IMG/VR virus record: IMGVR_UViG_3300031576_000111 | Coordinates: 1 to 43,926 of that record | Reading direction: 5' to 3' (one strand) | Length of the DNA stretch: 43,926 nt | Origin: a virus | Part shown: positions 24,964-31,760 of the stretch, one piece after another | Layout: every line of letters starts with the position of its first letter | How positions within the stretch are numbered: position 1 is the stretch's first letter | Translations under genes and position numbers: made by a program | Notes under the pieces: model-generated | Database searches by the model: none | What the model was told of the DNA's origin: nothing | Seen by the model: the letters and a program-made list of their open reading frames with translations, nothing else

Positions 24964-25125
24964 ATGTATTGGTGCCGCACCTGCAAAACATGGGTGAGTC
25001 CCAGTTGCACCCTGGAGGCCGACGAGGCGGGCATGGCCTACGTCTGTCGGTGTTCACGATGTCAGGCGATGCTCAACGCGAGATTCGATTTAGAGAAAAG
25101 TCCAGATTTCGTCCTTGGGAGCTGA
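24964..25125 (+). CDS. 53-residue zinc-ribbon protein
   Basis: The sequence begins MYWCRTCKTWVSPSC and continues with VCRCSRCQAML, giving CxxC pairs at residues 4-7 and 30-33 (plus extra cysteines at 15 and 28), a zinc-ribbon layout. It ends FDLEKSPDFVLGS before TGA at 25123. There is no strong ribosome site; translation may depend on the late message. Part of its 3' end overlaps another frame. Confidence 0.6.
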   Translation: MYWCRTCKTWVSPSCTLEADEAGMAYVCRCSRCQAMLNARFDLEKSPDFVLGS

Positions 25126-25274
25126 AACGACTCTGGGTGCTCTACGGCGTACCCGTGAAGTCGGTCATGGACATGACGCGATCACTCTTGGATAGCTTTG
25201 TTCAACCCGAACCTGGGGGCAATTATATCTACGATGACGAGGCGCATCTGTATGAGCGACCCACGGGGCCGTGA
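25059..25274 (+). CDS. Small hypothetical protein, start uncertain
   Basis: A 71-residue frame beginning at ATG 25059 within the zinc-ribbon gene. The plausible part is from residue 17 on: FRPWELKRLWVLYGVPVK, a helix, and NYIYDDEAHLYERPTGP. The overlap with the upstream gene (67 bases) is large, so translation may start lower, at a GTG or ATG between 25136 and 25175. Ends three bases before the next ATG. Confidence 0.45.
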   Translation: MSGDAQREIRFREKSRFRPWELKRLWVLYGVPVKSVMDMTRSLLDSFVQPEPGGNYIYDDEAHLYERPTGP

Positions 25275-25277
25275 CGG

Positions 25278-25520
25278 ATGATCTATATCATCGAAATACG
25301 CATCCCTGATGAGTCAGAACATCGCATTGTGGAGGAATCGGCAGACGACTTTCTTTTCGCAGCCAAGCAATTAGCGCGCCGTTGGCCGGGGGTGCATCTT
25401 GACCCCAAATCGTGCCCTGACTGCTCGTGCAAGATGGACGTGCGCATATTTTGGAAGGTCTATTTGGCACGGTGCTTGAACTGTGGGACTCGGCAAATCG
25501 GGTGGGCGATATGGCAATGA
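25278..25520 (+). CDS. Small zinc-ribbon protein
   Basis: An 80-residue protein. The first 40 residues form a strand-helix unit (MIYIIEIRIPDESEHRI, then DDFLFAAKQLARRWPG). The second half carries CPDCSCK at about 46 and CLNC at about 67, a four-cysteine zinc ribbon, and ends GWAIWQ. It lies in a run of small genes before the lysis module; function unknown. Confidence 0.65.
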   Translation: MIYIIEIRIPDESEHRIVEESADDFLFAAKQLARRWPGVHLDPKSCPDCSCKMDVRIFWKVYLARCLNCGTRQIGWAIWQ

Positions 25521-25530
25521 GGGTTAACCC

Positions 25531-25782
25531 ATGTTAACAGACCCAACCCCGATTAACCAACTGTCTATTGATGTCGCTGTGCTCAGAGAACAGGTATCTG
25601 CGATGAAGGACACCCTGGATCGCATCGACACGATACTGACGCAAAACGGTCTGGTGGAGAAAGTGATTACCAATCAGGCCAGGATTGAGTCGCTGGAGTC
25701 CATGAAGGCGTGGGCCTTCTGGGTCTTGGGGAGTCTCATCGTCGGGGTGATCTTAAGCCTCGTGGGGTTTCGATTGAAATGA
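25531..25782 (+). CDS. Coiled-coil plus C-terminal membrane segment (XhlA/holin-like)
   Basis: An 83-residue protein with an N-terminal heptad region (VAVLREQVSAMKDTLDRIDTI) and one C-terminal membrane helix (AWAFWVLGSLIVGVILSLVGF) followed by RLK. This coiled coil-then-anchor plan matches XhlA-like and other holin-associated proteins close to lysis genes. Its stop overlaps the next start (ATGA). A lysis role is inferred from layout and neighbourhood. Confidence 0.6.
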   Translation: MLTDPTPINQLSIDVAVLREQVSAMKDTLDRIDTILTQNGLVEKVITNQARIESLESMKAWAFWVLGSLIVGVILSLVGFRLK

Positions 25783-25919
25783 GCGAGTGGGTGTTTTGGT
25801 TTGTGGCGGGTGAGTTGCTGATGTCTGGAGCGTACACGCTCTATGAAGAGGTCCGCAAAGAATACGAAGATACACCACTCCCACCAGGCGTTTACCGCCT
25901 GACGTGGGGATCATCCTAG
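25779..25919 (+). CDS. 46-residue membrane-associated peptide
   Basis: Begins MSEWVFWFVAGELLMSGAYT, a short hydrophobic helix, followed by an acidic segment (YEEVRKEYEDTPLPPG). The ATG overlaps the preceding stop by four bases, supporting coupled translation. It is too short for a family assignment. Confidence 0.55.
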   Translation: MSEWVFWFVAGELLMSGAYTLYEEVRKEYEDTPLPPGVYRLTWGSS

Positions 25920-25938
25920 ATGAAGGGAGGTGATGTGC

Positions 25939-26172
25939 ATGACTAAGACAGAAGCGTTCATGGCTGCCTTGCGTCGATTGCTGCGGTTGGTGGCTGCCGG
26001 AGTTATCGGCGTTCTCGCCGCAAACATGCCAGGCATTGAGGATCTGTTTAAGGTGATCGTCCCAGATGCACTCTATCTCTATGCTGGGCCGATCTTCGGG
26101 CTGATCCTCAACGTCGTGTTCAAGTTCCTCCGGGGCGTGTTCCCAGAGGCAGCTATGGCGAAAGTTTTGTAA
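25939..26172 (+). CDS. Small two-segment membrane protein (holin candidate)
   Basis: A 77-residue protein with two hydrophobic helices (LVAAGVIGVLAANMPGI and ALYLYAGPIFGLILNVVFKFL), short basic stretches and no cysteine. ATG 25939 is chosen because GGGAGG at 25925-25930 lies eight bases upstream; an earlier GTG/ATG pair is too close. Size and layout suit a class II holin, but another candidate lies downstream at 26846. Confidence 0.6.
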   Translation: MTKTEAFMAALRRLLRLVAAGVIGVLAANMPGIEDLFKVIVPDALYLYAGPIFGLILNVVFKFLRGVFPEAAMAKVL

Positions 26173-26192
26173 CAAAGAGACATCCTGTGGTG

Positions 26193-26211
26193 CCGGGGTT
26201 CGAGCCCCCGG
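26193..26211 (+). other. T-arm-like hairpin in 95-base gap
   Basis: CCGGGG and CCCCGG pair around the 7-base loop TTCGAGC, exactly the form of a tRNA T-arm (G-TTCGA-C). No acceptor, D or anticodon arm can be built around it, so this is not a tRNA gene. It could be an attachment-site remnant of a host tRNA 3' end or a weak terminator (ACTTTTAG follows). The rest of the 26173-26266 gap is unremarkable. Confidence 0.4.
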
Positions 26212-26266
26212 TTGGACTTTTAGCCTATGGTGATGTGGACGCTTCAGCTTATTTGGTTAGGTTAAG

Positions 26267-26431
26267 ATGGCTGAGACCAAGACCGCATTGCTCAATCTCA
26301 TTGAGAGAGTCCAGGCCGACCAGGAGCGTATGCAGGAACTCCTTGAGGCGATGCTGAAAATTCAGTCCGACATGAACCGGCGGTTAGAGAAGTTGGAAGA
26401 GAGGGTCTGGAATTGTTTACCAGAATCCTGA
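26267..26431 (+). CDS. 54-residue coiled-coil protein
   Basis: A small protein of continuous heptads (LLNLIERVQADQERMQELL, then MLKIQSDMNRRLEKLEERV) ending NCLPES. It sits directly before the endolysin gene. Short coiled coils near lysis genes are frequent, but no function can be assigned. Confidence 0.6.
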   Translation: MAETKTALLNLIERVQADQERMQELLEAMLKIQSDMNRRLEKLEERVWNCLPES

Positions 26432-26452
26432 CCTACTAACAGAAGGTGTGGA

Positions 26453-26821
26453 ATGGGTGATTTGACCAAGGATTTTTCCGTCTCAGAGTTCGCCTGCCCA
26501 TGCGGGAAATGCGAGCCGCAAATCAGTGCGCAATTGGTAAACTCATTGCAACACATTCGGCAAGACATTCAGATGCCCATCCGAATCACGAGTGGCTTTC
26601 GATGCAAAGAGTATAACGACAAGATCGGCGGAGAGGAAAATTCATCTCACACACAAGGCGAGGGGGCGGACATCGCCATACCCAACAACCAGTTTCGCCA
26701 TCTCTTCTTAAATCAGGCCCTTCAATGGTTTGGTCGGATCGGGATTTATACGAACCATGTGCATGTGGATGTGTCGAAAACTCTTCCTTCGCCTCGTTTA
26801 TGGATTGGCGTGAGCAAATAG
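26453..26821 (+). CDS. Endolysin: peptidase M15 (D-Ala-D-Ala peptidase type)
   Basis: A 122-residue zinc peptidase expected to cut peptidoglycan cross-links. It shows the M15 plan: FSVSEFACPCGKC, ITSGFRCKEYN, the zinc site SSHTQGEGADIAI (H66, D73) and HVHVDV (H104, D106). The length is typical of the short M15 endolysins, with no signal peptide, so it needs a holin for export. Upstream is a coiled-coil gene and downstream a small membrane protein. An unusual feature is the pair of cysteines near the N-terminus (CPCGKC). Confidence 0.9.
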   Translation: MGDLTKDFSVSEFACPCGKCEPQISAQLVNSLQHIRQDIQMPIRITSGFRCKEYNDKIGGEENSSHTQGEGADIAIPNNQFRHLFLNQALQWFGRIGIYTNHVHVDVSKTLPSPRLWIGVSK

Positions 26822-26845
26822 GTAGGATCTCTGGAGGAAATTGTA

Positions 26846-27052
26846 ATGCTAAAAAGGATCACTCGTATTGTGCTCATCGGCACCGCCGCTGTTTGGCTGG
26901 TGTGGGATCTCATCGCGTTCAACTTTGGTGGCTTGCCCGCTTCCATCTCTGGCATGGTGCCAGAGTGGGGATGCACTTATCCGCAGATCATTTTCTTGGT
27001 GGGGGTGGTGTGTGGGCATCTCTTTTGGCCTCAAATACCACGGAAGCGATAA
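26846..27052 (+). CDS. Two-helix membrane protein (holin-like)
   Basis: A 68-residue protein with a first helix (ITRIVLIGTAAVWLVWDLIAF), a short loop with GGLPASISGM, and a second helix (PQIIFLVGVVCGHLFWP). The WDxxA...GGxxxSIS...GHLFW pattern recurs in small phage membrane proteins beside endolysins, which are probably holins or antiholins. It follows the endolysin with a GGAGG site upstream. Confidence 0.7.
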   Translation: MLKRITRIVLIGTAAVWLVWDLIAFNFGGLPASISGMVPEWGCTYPQIIFLVGVVCGHLFWPQIPRKR

Positions 27053-27164
27053 GTGGACATTTTCTCGGACATCTTAGCAAGCATAGATGCGATAAGCTTC
27101 TAGTAATAAAGACTCTGTGGGCTTGGCGGTACCGGACAAAAACACGGACAACTTGGGGGGATAA

Positions 27165-27680
27165 ATGCTATTAGGAACGGGAGTTTTCACGGTCATCGAA
27201 ACAGTCACGCTGGCTGGATGGCTCGCCCTGGTCTTGGCGGGACAACCGATCCTTGCCATCGTTGTCCTCTTGGTGGGGCTGACAGTTGAACACGTGATTT
27301 CATATAACGTGAGGAACGGGCGTGGGCTGCTTCGGTTCGGGGGTCTGCCCATACTCCCCATCCTGCTCATCGCCGCCATTGAGACAGGCACCTGGGCGGG
27401 GTGGGAAGCCTTGGGGTCGACGAGTGTTCTGGCGATAGCCGTCTTGATCGTCGGCCTAATCCTGGGCCACGGACTTGAGCTGAATGTCGTCAGACAGCGC
27501 GACGCCTTTGAGCGGTACGGACTGCGCCTCGTGCAGTCCATTGACATTACCGCCATCGAAACGGTGATCGGGCTCTTGTGGCGTATCCTGGTCCGCATGG
27601 GGCAGCCGATTATCGGGGCGGGGGTGCTAGCCGTGGGGCTGTTTGTGGAGCACACCGTCTCTGGGAAGAAGCGGATATGA
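27165..27680 (+). CDS. Membrane protein of three internal repeats
   Basis: A 171-residue protein built from three units, near residues 8-50, 67-109 and 125-168. Each has an IET-containing helix (VFTVIETVTLAGW, LLIAAIETGTWAGW, DITAIETVIGLLW), a polar turn and a second helix ending in a GL-x-x-x-(E/G)H motif. This predicts six membrane helices with a conserved glutamate near the first helix and histidine near the second of each pair. A GGGGGG site precedes ATG 27165. Unknown family; its place in the lysis module suggests a role in pore formation or envelope disruption. Confidence 0.75.
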   Translation: MLLGTGVFTVIETVTLAGWLALVLAGQPILAIVVLLVGLTVEHVISYNVRNGRGLLRFGGLPILPILLIAAIETGTWAGWEALGSTSVLAIAVLIVGLILGHGLELNVVRQRDAFERYGLRLVQSIDITAIETVIGLLWRILVRMGQPIIGAGVLAVGLFVEHTVSGKKRI

Positions 27681-27940
27681 TCCCCCTTGCTGGGCTCTTG
27701 GCCGGCCTTGGGGCCGAAGTCGTTTCCTCAGTCATCAAGGAGGGTGCCCAATGGCTCAAGGAGCAACAGGTCAAAGGAGCGATCGAAGATTCCGTGAGGC
27801 TCAAGATTGCAAACGACATGATGGAGACAGCCAATGTGGCGTTACAAATCAAGTCTGCTCTGCTTAGGGATCCTGATGCTGTCGATCGTGGGGTGCTCGT
27901 CCCAGATCCGACAGTACCAGTACCGCCTGAACATTCCTAA
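27677..27940 (+). CDS. Inner-spanin-position protein (uncertain)
   Basis: An 87-residue protein with a short apolar start (MIPLAGLLAGLGAEVVSSV) and a charged helix (AQWLKEQQVKGAIEDSVR). It overlaps the triplicated protein's stop (ATGA), and its 3' part contains the start of a lipoprotein in another frame. That nesting is typical of spanin pairs, in which an inner-membrane protein and an outer-membrane lipoprotein fuse the membranes. However, the N-terminal segment is weak for a membrane anchor, so the role is tentative. Confidence 0.5.
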   Translation: MIPLAGLLAGLGAEVVSSVIKEGAQWLKEQQVKGAIEDSVRLKIANDMMETANVALQIKSALLRDPDAVDRGVLVPDPTVPVPPEHS

Positions 27941-28103
27941 AATTAGAGTGCACATTTTCGAGTGCCCCTCATTGGGGCCAGGCACCCGCTGTGCGTCAGT
28001 GCGCTTGGATGAATTACGCGATCTGATTATCGAACTCAAGACCGCGTGTATTGCACTAGGAGGCACACGAGAAGAGTGTCACATCCCCAAAGACTTACGC
28101 TAG
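27834..28103 (+). CDS. Outer spanin-like lipoprotein
   Basis: An 89-residue protein with a classic lipoprotein signal: MWRYKSSLLCLGILMLSIVGC, giving a lipobox (SIVGC) with Cys21 as the lipid site followed by SSQ. The mature part is short and contains further cysteines. It begins inside the preceding gene in a different frame, as in Rz/Rz1 pairs, and is near the endolysin. It implies a Gram-negative host. The usual proline-rich stretch of Rz1 is absent. Confidence 0.65.
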   Translation: MWRYKSSLLCLGILMLSIVGCSSQIRQYQYRLNIPKIRVHIFECPSLGPGTRCASVRLDELRDLIIELKTACIALGGTREECHIPKDLR

Positions 28104-28465
28104 TTGTCCTCGCCTGCCTCACCCTCGCCTGGTCCTGGCCCGCCCATTGGCAACCGAACGGCCCGGCACAACGCGCCATGGCTACGATCACCAAGGTCGA
28201 CAATGGGGACATCTATCGAGGACTATATGTCGTCTACCGGGACGGGACGGCGGTGCATTGGGTGGAGGACGCGCAGGGGGGCTTTCGGCCTATTGTGGTT
28301 GATCAGGTCCCGGACGCTCCGTGTGATGATTTTTGGCGGGATATGGCGGTGATTTCAGCGGGACTCGAAAGCGTTAGGCCGAGAGAAGCGTGGGGCGAAT
28401 CAGAGTGGGTGCTAGGGCCGAGCCAGCATTCGGCGTGTCAGCCGATCCAGGGGGAGCCGGCATAG
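28076..28465 (+). CDS. Exported protein of unknown function
   Basis: A protein of 129 residues from GTG 28076 (GGAGG 11 bases upstream), with a hydrophobic export segment (LTLVVLACLTLAWSWPA) and a mature part with a YVVYRDGTAVHWVEDAQGG strand pair and two cysteines. An alternative GTG at 28046 lengthens it by 10 residues. It is the last late plus-strand gene; its end overlaps the convergent HNH gene. Confidence 0.55.
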   Translation: MSHPQRLTLVVLACLTLAWSWPAHWQPNGPAQRAMATITKVDNGDIYRGLYVVYRDGTAVHWVEDAQGGFRPIVVDQVPDAPCDDFWRDMAVISAGLESVRPREAWGESEWVLGPSQHSACQPIQGEPA

Positions 28466-29004
28466 CTGTTGTCAATATCCCCTGGACATGTTGACAATAT
28501 GGCCGGTGCCATCGGGTCACAGTGGGAGGTAGGAGCGATGTCGTCGCTTGACCCGTGGCTCATCGGCACCCGGCCAGTGCCGTTTCTATAATTCCCCATC
28601 CTGATATTTCTGCAAACACGACAAAGGCGGTTCCCATCGCGTCGAATGTATGTATTCGCCTCATTAAATTCGTGTCCGTTTTTGCAATGAGTTTTTCTGG
28701 CATGCATAGCCGTAGCACCAACACCACGAAGAATGTTTTCTTTCCTAGTAACTGGTTCAAGATGGCTTGGATTGACGCAAAGAGGATTTCGACAAAGATG
28801 GTCTATGGTCAAACCAGAAGGGATAGGTCCAACCAAAGCCTCATATGCGTATCTATGTGCAAGAACAGATTTACCGTTAATCTCAAAATGACCATACGGA
28901 CCAGTACTATGACCCGTCTTCTTTGCCCCAGTCCAGATCCAACACGAATCAGTTTTCTCTACCCTGGGCCAGAACCTCTCTTCCGGTGATCCGTATCGGC
29001 CCAC
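28438..29004 (-). CDS. HNH endonuclease
   Basis: A 188-residue nuclease with the HNH_3 core: LAHRYAYEALVG, LTIDHLCRNPLCVNPSHLE (the histidine pair and asparagine) and VTRKENILRG. It is followed by a zinc-knuckle-like part (CKNGHEF with a second C-x-x-C). The last 35 residues (SSDDIAPTS onward) look like read-out beyond the domain and coincide with the operon-end inverted repeat. GTG 29004 overlaps the preceding stop (TAGTG). It may be a free-standing homing endonuclease or a DNA-processing enzyme. Confidence 0.88.
   Translation of the reverse strand: MGRYGSPEERFWPRVEKTDSCWIWTGAKKTGHSTGPYGHFEINGKSVLAHRYAYEALVGPIPSGLTIDHLCRNPLCVNPSHLEPVTRKENILRGVGATAMHARKTHCKNGHEFNEANTYIRRDGNRLCRVCRNIRMGNYRNGTGRVPMSHGSSDDIAPTSHCDPMAPAILSTCPGDIDNSYAGSPWIG
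28457..28506. other. Bulged inverted repeat at the junction of the two operons
   Basis: CCGGC (28457-28461) pairs with GCCGG (28502-28506), ATA with TAT, and TTGTCAA (28469-28475) with TTGACAA (28491-28497), leaving a 4-base bulge and a 15-base loop. It lies between the convergent late and early minus operons and could terminate or stabilise both messages. There is no clean T-run, so an intrinsic terminator is unproven. Confidence 0.4.
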
Positions 29005-29282
29005 TAACGATCCCCCCTTTCTACTTTTTTACTCTCAATATACGTCCTTTTTGAGGCGAGAAACGCCGCGGATGGCTTTCTGCCTGTCCCTGACCGTATC
29101 TTGGCAAACCTGACGTTCTTTTCGTCTCCAACCCACGAAGAATAAGGGCCTAATCGCTGTTTGGTGATCTCCTTCAGCCCTAGCGATTTGAGCCTATGTT
29201 TCACGCGATTTGACGTAGTGTCTATGCGGACACGGCCAGTTTCGTGGTCAATGGTGATGGCGGTCTCTTTGATTTCAGCCAT
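29004..29282 (-). CDS. Small hypothetical phage protein
   Basis: A 92-residue basic protein. AITIDHETGRVRIDTTSNRV forms a strand pair, followed by a lysine-rich KSLGLKEITKQR region and a C-terminal helix. It is coupled to the HNH gene by the overlapping stop and start. Not recognised. Confidence 0.7.
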   Translation of the reverse strand: MAEIKETAITIDHETGRVRIDTTSNRVKHRLKSLGLKEITKQRLGPYSSWVGDEKNVRFAKIRSGTGRKPSAAFLASKRTYIESKKVERGDR

Positions 29283-29318
29283 TTATGCCTTCCCCCCAGG
29301 CTTGACCTTGGCATACCT

Positions 29319-29909
29319 TCACAACCTGCCCCTCAATACCGCCCGCTCGACTGCGGTCAGATCCCACGACGCCATTACCGCAAAGAGCATCCCCGATAGA
29401 CGACGGAGCAGGATCGGGTCACTCGGCGGCTCTGGCGTCCACTCAGCCTCCCACAGGACGTGATAGTTAGACAGGTCCGACTTGGGGCGAAACTGCGGCG
29501 GGACGCATGGCACCTGCGCTTTAATCAAATCGCAATTTGGATTCGTGTTGTAAGACACATCATCCCATGGAAAGGTGGATGGGAGCAGTCGAACATAGCG
29601 CATCGTAGCTCTGCCACTTATCCAGCCACTATCCATCTGAAATGTCCCTGCGCCGCCTCTTTCTCGACGGAACCAAACATGGGTAGCATCTGCACGACAA
29701 ATGGCGAGCTTCGGCTGATAGAGGTGATTGCATCCAGCTTGCTTCATTACGTCAGCCAGATCGAGCAGAATCTTGCCTTTTGCGAGTGCCCGATAGCCGA
29801 CCATGAGGGCGTGATCCTCCTTGGTGAACCGAGCCCTCACGGATGATCTGTAGTGAAGGAAAGCCTCACGCGCCTTGGTTTTGTCCATAGTGATCGTTTG
29901 TATATTCAT
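29319..29909 (-). CDS. Hypothetical phage protein
   Basis: A 196-residue protein with the ribosome site AGGAGG before ATG 29909. The N-terminal helix-rich part (EAFLHYRSSVRARFTKED, then YRALAKGKILLDL) recalls a conserved phage family of unknown role. The middle has aromatic strands (HVWFRRERGGAGTF), and there are conserved tryptophans near 150. A possible later start is the MDKTKARE methionine at residue 8. Confidence 0.65.
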   Translation of the reverse strand: MNIQTITMDKTKAREAFLHYRSSVRARFTKEDHALMVGYRALAKGKILLDLADVMKQAGCNHLYQPKLAICRADATHVWFRRERGGAGTFQMDSGWISGRATMRYVRLLPSTFPWDDVSYNTNPNCDLIKAQVPCVPPQFRPKSDLSNYHVLWEAEWTPEPPSDPILLRRLSGMLFAVMASWDLTAVERAVLRGRL

Positions 29910-30057
29910 TTTCTCCTCCTTTATGCAGAAATAACAGCTCTCCTGTGCTTTTTACAATACATCTTCCCATCCGCTTCATATATACCCCTAAAGCTACATT
30001 GACGGCTCCTGTTGTTATACCAGGGTCGCCGAATTCTGGCTTGACATTGGGAGGCAA
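29866..30057 (-). CDS. Doubtful small ORF in a 170-base gap
   Basis: A 63-residue frame starting at TTG with no ribosome site, overlapping the next gene by 44 bases. It happens to be in frame with the gene at 30082 after a single TGA (30082-30084), and the 71 sense codons after that stop include a short hydrophobic stretch (GAVNVALGVYMKRM). Chance openness cannot be ruled out. The gap 29910-30081 otherwise shows no clear gene. Confidence 0.25.
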   Translation of the reverse strand: MPPNVKPEFGDPGITTGAVNVALGVYMKRMGRCIVKSTGELLFLHKGGENEYTNDHYGQNQGA

Positions 30058-30081
30058 AACATCGGCAAGTATGACAATGCT

Positions 30082-30498
30082 TCACTCAATCCTCCTCGCC
30101 TCCAGCCCATCCTTGCCCAATACGATGGCGTAACGCCTAAGCATCCAGGTGCGCCGTTCCCCCTTGGGGCTTGGCTTGGTCCAGACATGGATCTCGGCCT
30201 TGCGTCCAGCCTTAATGTATGTCATAAACTCTGGCCCCCCATTGTACGCGATCAGTCGACGCTCAATCGCGGGGTCTGCCGTAGACTGCACAAGGATGTC
30301 GTCACTACCCATAATGCGATTGCCCAAGAAAAGCACATCCCCGAATCCAAATAAATCCTTGCGCCAATATCGCATTTTGGGCATCTTGCAACTACGGCAC
30401 CGATGTTTGCCGATGGGAAGCCACTTCGCCTGTTCTACGTCCCCGACGAGGTAGCCCATCTTGCGACCCCAGACCATCGTGCGGGCTTTGGCCGTCAC
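30082..30498 (-). CDS. Hypothetical protein with CxxC motif
   Basis: A 138-residue protein starting at GTG 30498, which overlaps the TGA of the preceding small gene. It contains HRCRSCKMPKMRYW near residue 33 and a beta-rich middle (DDILVQSTADPAIERRLIA). The C-terminus RRYAIVLGKDG is strand-like. No family is recognised. Confidence 0.6.
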   Translation of the reverse strand: MTAKARTMVWGRKMGYLVGDVEQAKWLPIGKHRCRSCKMPKMRYWRKDLFGFGDVLFLGNRIMGSDDILVQSTADPAIERRLIAYNGGPEFMTYIKAGRKAEIHVWTKPSPKGERRTWMLRRYAIVLGKDGLEARRIE

Positions 30499-30659
30499 GC
30501 CAGCAGCCTCCCCACCTTGCAGGATTTCTTGTGCCCCGCTTTTTTGTTCCGATCACAGCATATCCATACTTCATCTTTACCATCGCAAACATACATTGTA
30601 GCCGTAGCATATGATGAGAGGACTTTCTGCAACGCCTTGATCTTTGCGTCTTTGGTCAT
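30495..30659 (-). CDS. 54-residue Cys/His protein
   Basis: Reads MTKDAKIKALQKVLSSYATA, then MYVCDGKDEVWICCD and a lysine-rich end with H43 and C47. It joins neighbours on both sides by overlapping codons (its ATG with the previous TGA, its TGA with the next GTG). A small metal-binding fold is plausible. Confidence 0.6.
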   Translation of the reverse strand: MTKDAKIKALQKVLSSYATATMYVCDGKDEVWICCDRNKKAGHKKSCKVGRLLA

Positions 30660-30889
30660 TTCTTGCCTCGGGCGTGGATGGCGGCGGCAATTTTGATCCC
30701 AACAGACATAGGTTCCTCTCTACCAATAACCTCAACTGCATCTCCGTATGGATCTTCAGCCAAGATGGCACACGCCTCCCGCTCCTCCTCCACGGCGGCA
30801 CGGATGGCTTTACAAACAAAACACGGCTCAATGGATGTCGTCCCTTTGTACGGGCAATGTGGATCATGCCCAAGAATATCTGGCGTCAT
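30656..30889 (-). CDS. Small phage protein, EREACA type
   Basis: A 77-residue protein with ATG 30889 (site GGAGGGGG). It contains CPYKGTTSIEPCFVC and the helix AAVEEEREACAILAEDPYG, ending with IAAAIHARG. The pattern EREACAxxAE with a terminal AxxIRxRG is common in small phage proteins of unknown role. Its stop overlaps the following gene's start. Confidence 0.7.
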   Translation of the reverse strand: MTPDILGHDPHCPYKGTTSIEPCFVCKAIRAAVEEEREACAILAEDPYGDAVEVIGREEPMSVGIKIAAAIHARGKK

Positions 30890-31002
30890 CGCCCCCTCCA
30901 CCCAATGAGTTGCCAAATAACTGGGATAGCACCATAGTAGAGGGCGACCGCCGCACCGATGCCTGCAAGAGTCAAAACAAGAACGCGACCTGCGAATCTC
31001 AT
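30886..31002 (-). CDS. 38-residue membrane peptide
   Basis: MRFAGRVLVLTLAGIGAAVA and then LYYGAIPVIWQLIGWRGR give a small protein dominated by one membrane helix with a basic C-terminus. AGGAGA lies a few bases upstream of the start, and both ends overlap neighbours (ATGA). Possible membrane or exclusion peptide; function unknown. Confidence 0.6.
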   Translation of the reverse strand: MRFAGRVLVLTLAGIGAAVALYYGAIPVIWQLIGWRGR

Positions 31003-31472
31003 TGCTTCTCCTGCACAGCTTTAACACCAGGATGGGCGAGGGCTTCCTTTAGTTGATCTAAATACCCTGTATCAAGGTCTGGCATTCGGCAGTAGCGTTC
31101 CACCACGAGCGAGGCTATCGCTGCCACCACCCGCAGGACGGCGATCTCGTTCGCATTTGTCTTTAGCTGATAGCCTAGTCGGAGCACATCATTATCGTCT
31201 TTAGCCCCATCATATCCCGCCCACCAGGCAACACGAAGTTCGGGGTCTGTGTGGGGATTGGCGTCACGAGACTTGCTGTGGAAGAAGGCTGTAACACCAT
31301 CAACGGAGGCTTGGTCGATGCCCTGCAACCGCCGCACCTCGGCTATGAGGGCTTGCAACCACCGTGGAGCTTGATATTCAAAGTCCTGACATAAACGGCA
31401 ACGACAACTGATGGGATGCGTTTCTCGTAACTGCGAGTCTCCCTCAATCCGCTCAAGGTCGGCGTCGTTCAT
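30999..31472 (-). CDS. Hypothetical phage protein
   Basis: A 157-residue mostly helical protein with a CRCRLC motif near residue 24 (ISCRCRLCQDF), helices rich in leucine and alanine, and a C-terminal amphipathic segment. The region ELRVAWWAGYDGAKDDND is distinctive. Coupled on both sides by overlapping start and stop codons. Not recognised. Confidence 0.65.
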   Translation of the reverse strand: MNDADLERIEGDSQLRETHPISCRCRLCQDFEYQAPRWLQALIAEVRRLQGIDQASVDGVTAFFHSKSRDANPHTDPELRVAWWAGYDGAKDDNDVLRLGYQLKTNANEIAVLRVVAAIASLVVERYCRMPDLDTGYLDQLKEALAHPGVKAVQEKQ

Positions 31473-31591
31473 GGCTGCTCCTCTTCAATGCCCCATTCAT
31501 CGCCTTCGGCATAACAAGACCAGCAGATATCAGGCACAATACTGAATACCTCTACTTCTTCTCCGCACGCCTTGCAAATCATAAGTCCCAT
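31469..31591 (-). CDS. 40-residue zinc-ribbon protein
   Basis: The sequence starts MGLMICKACGEEVEVF and contains CWSC near the middle, followed by an acidic end (EGDEWGIEEEQP). The two C-x-x-C pairs suit a minimal zinc ribbon. Ribosome site poor. The next gene downstream overlaps by four bases. Confidence 0.55.
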   Translation of the reverse strand: MGLMICKACGEEVEVFSIVPDICWSCYAEGDEWGIEEEQP

Positions 31592-31598
31592 GGCTGCT

Positions 31599-31760
31599 CT
31601 ACTGAGCAGTTCCTGGATTCTTCCGATCCCTCTGCTGCGCCCGCCAACCGACCCACCACGCCAGCACATGGGCGAGGAGATAGAACGTCATGGCCCCAAC
31701 GATGCCGCCGACGGTGCCCTCGATGATGTGGCCGAGGATGGCAGGAAGTGGATCGGTCAC
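31599..31760 (-). CDS. 53-residue membrane protein
   Basis: Starts at GTG directly after the preceding TAA, and reads MTDPLPAILGHIIEGTVGGI followed by a membrane helix (VGAMTFYLLAHVLAWWVGW) and a basic tail with RAQQRDRKNPG. It has no strong ribosome site of its own; re-initiation after the previous gene is likely. No function assignable. Confidence 0.5.
   Translation of the reverse strand: MTDPLPAILGHIIEGTVGGIVGAMTFYLLAHVLAWWVGWRAQQRDRKNPGTAQ

Noticed and set aside
26180-26230. A tRNA gene
   Set aside because: Only a T-arm-like hairpin is present; no acceptor, D or anticodon arm can be formed with the flanks.
29866-30084. A second possible UGA readthrough: 71 open codons in frame after the TGA of the gene at 30082
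   Set aside because: There is no family match across the stop and no matching Cys position; an open stretch of this length can arise by chance, and UGA is used as a normal stop throughout the genome.
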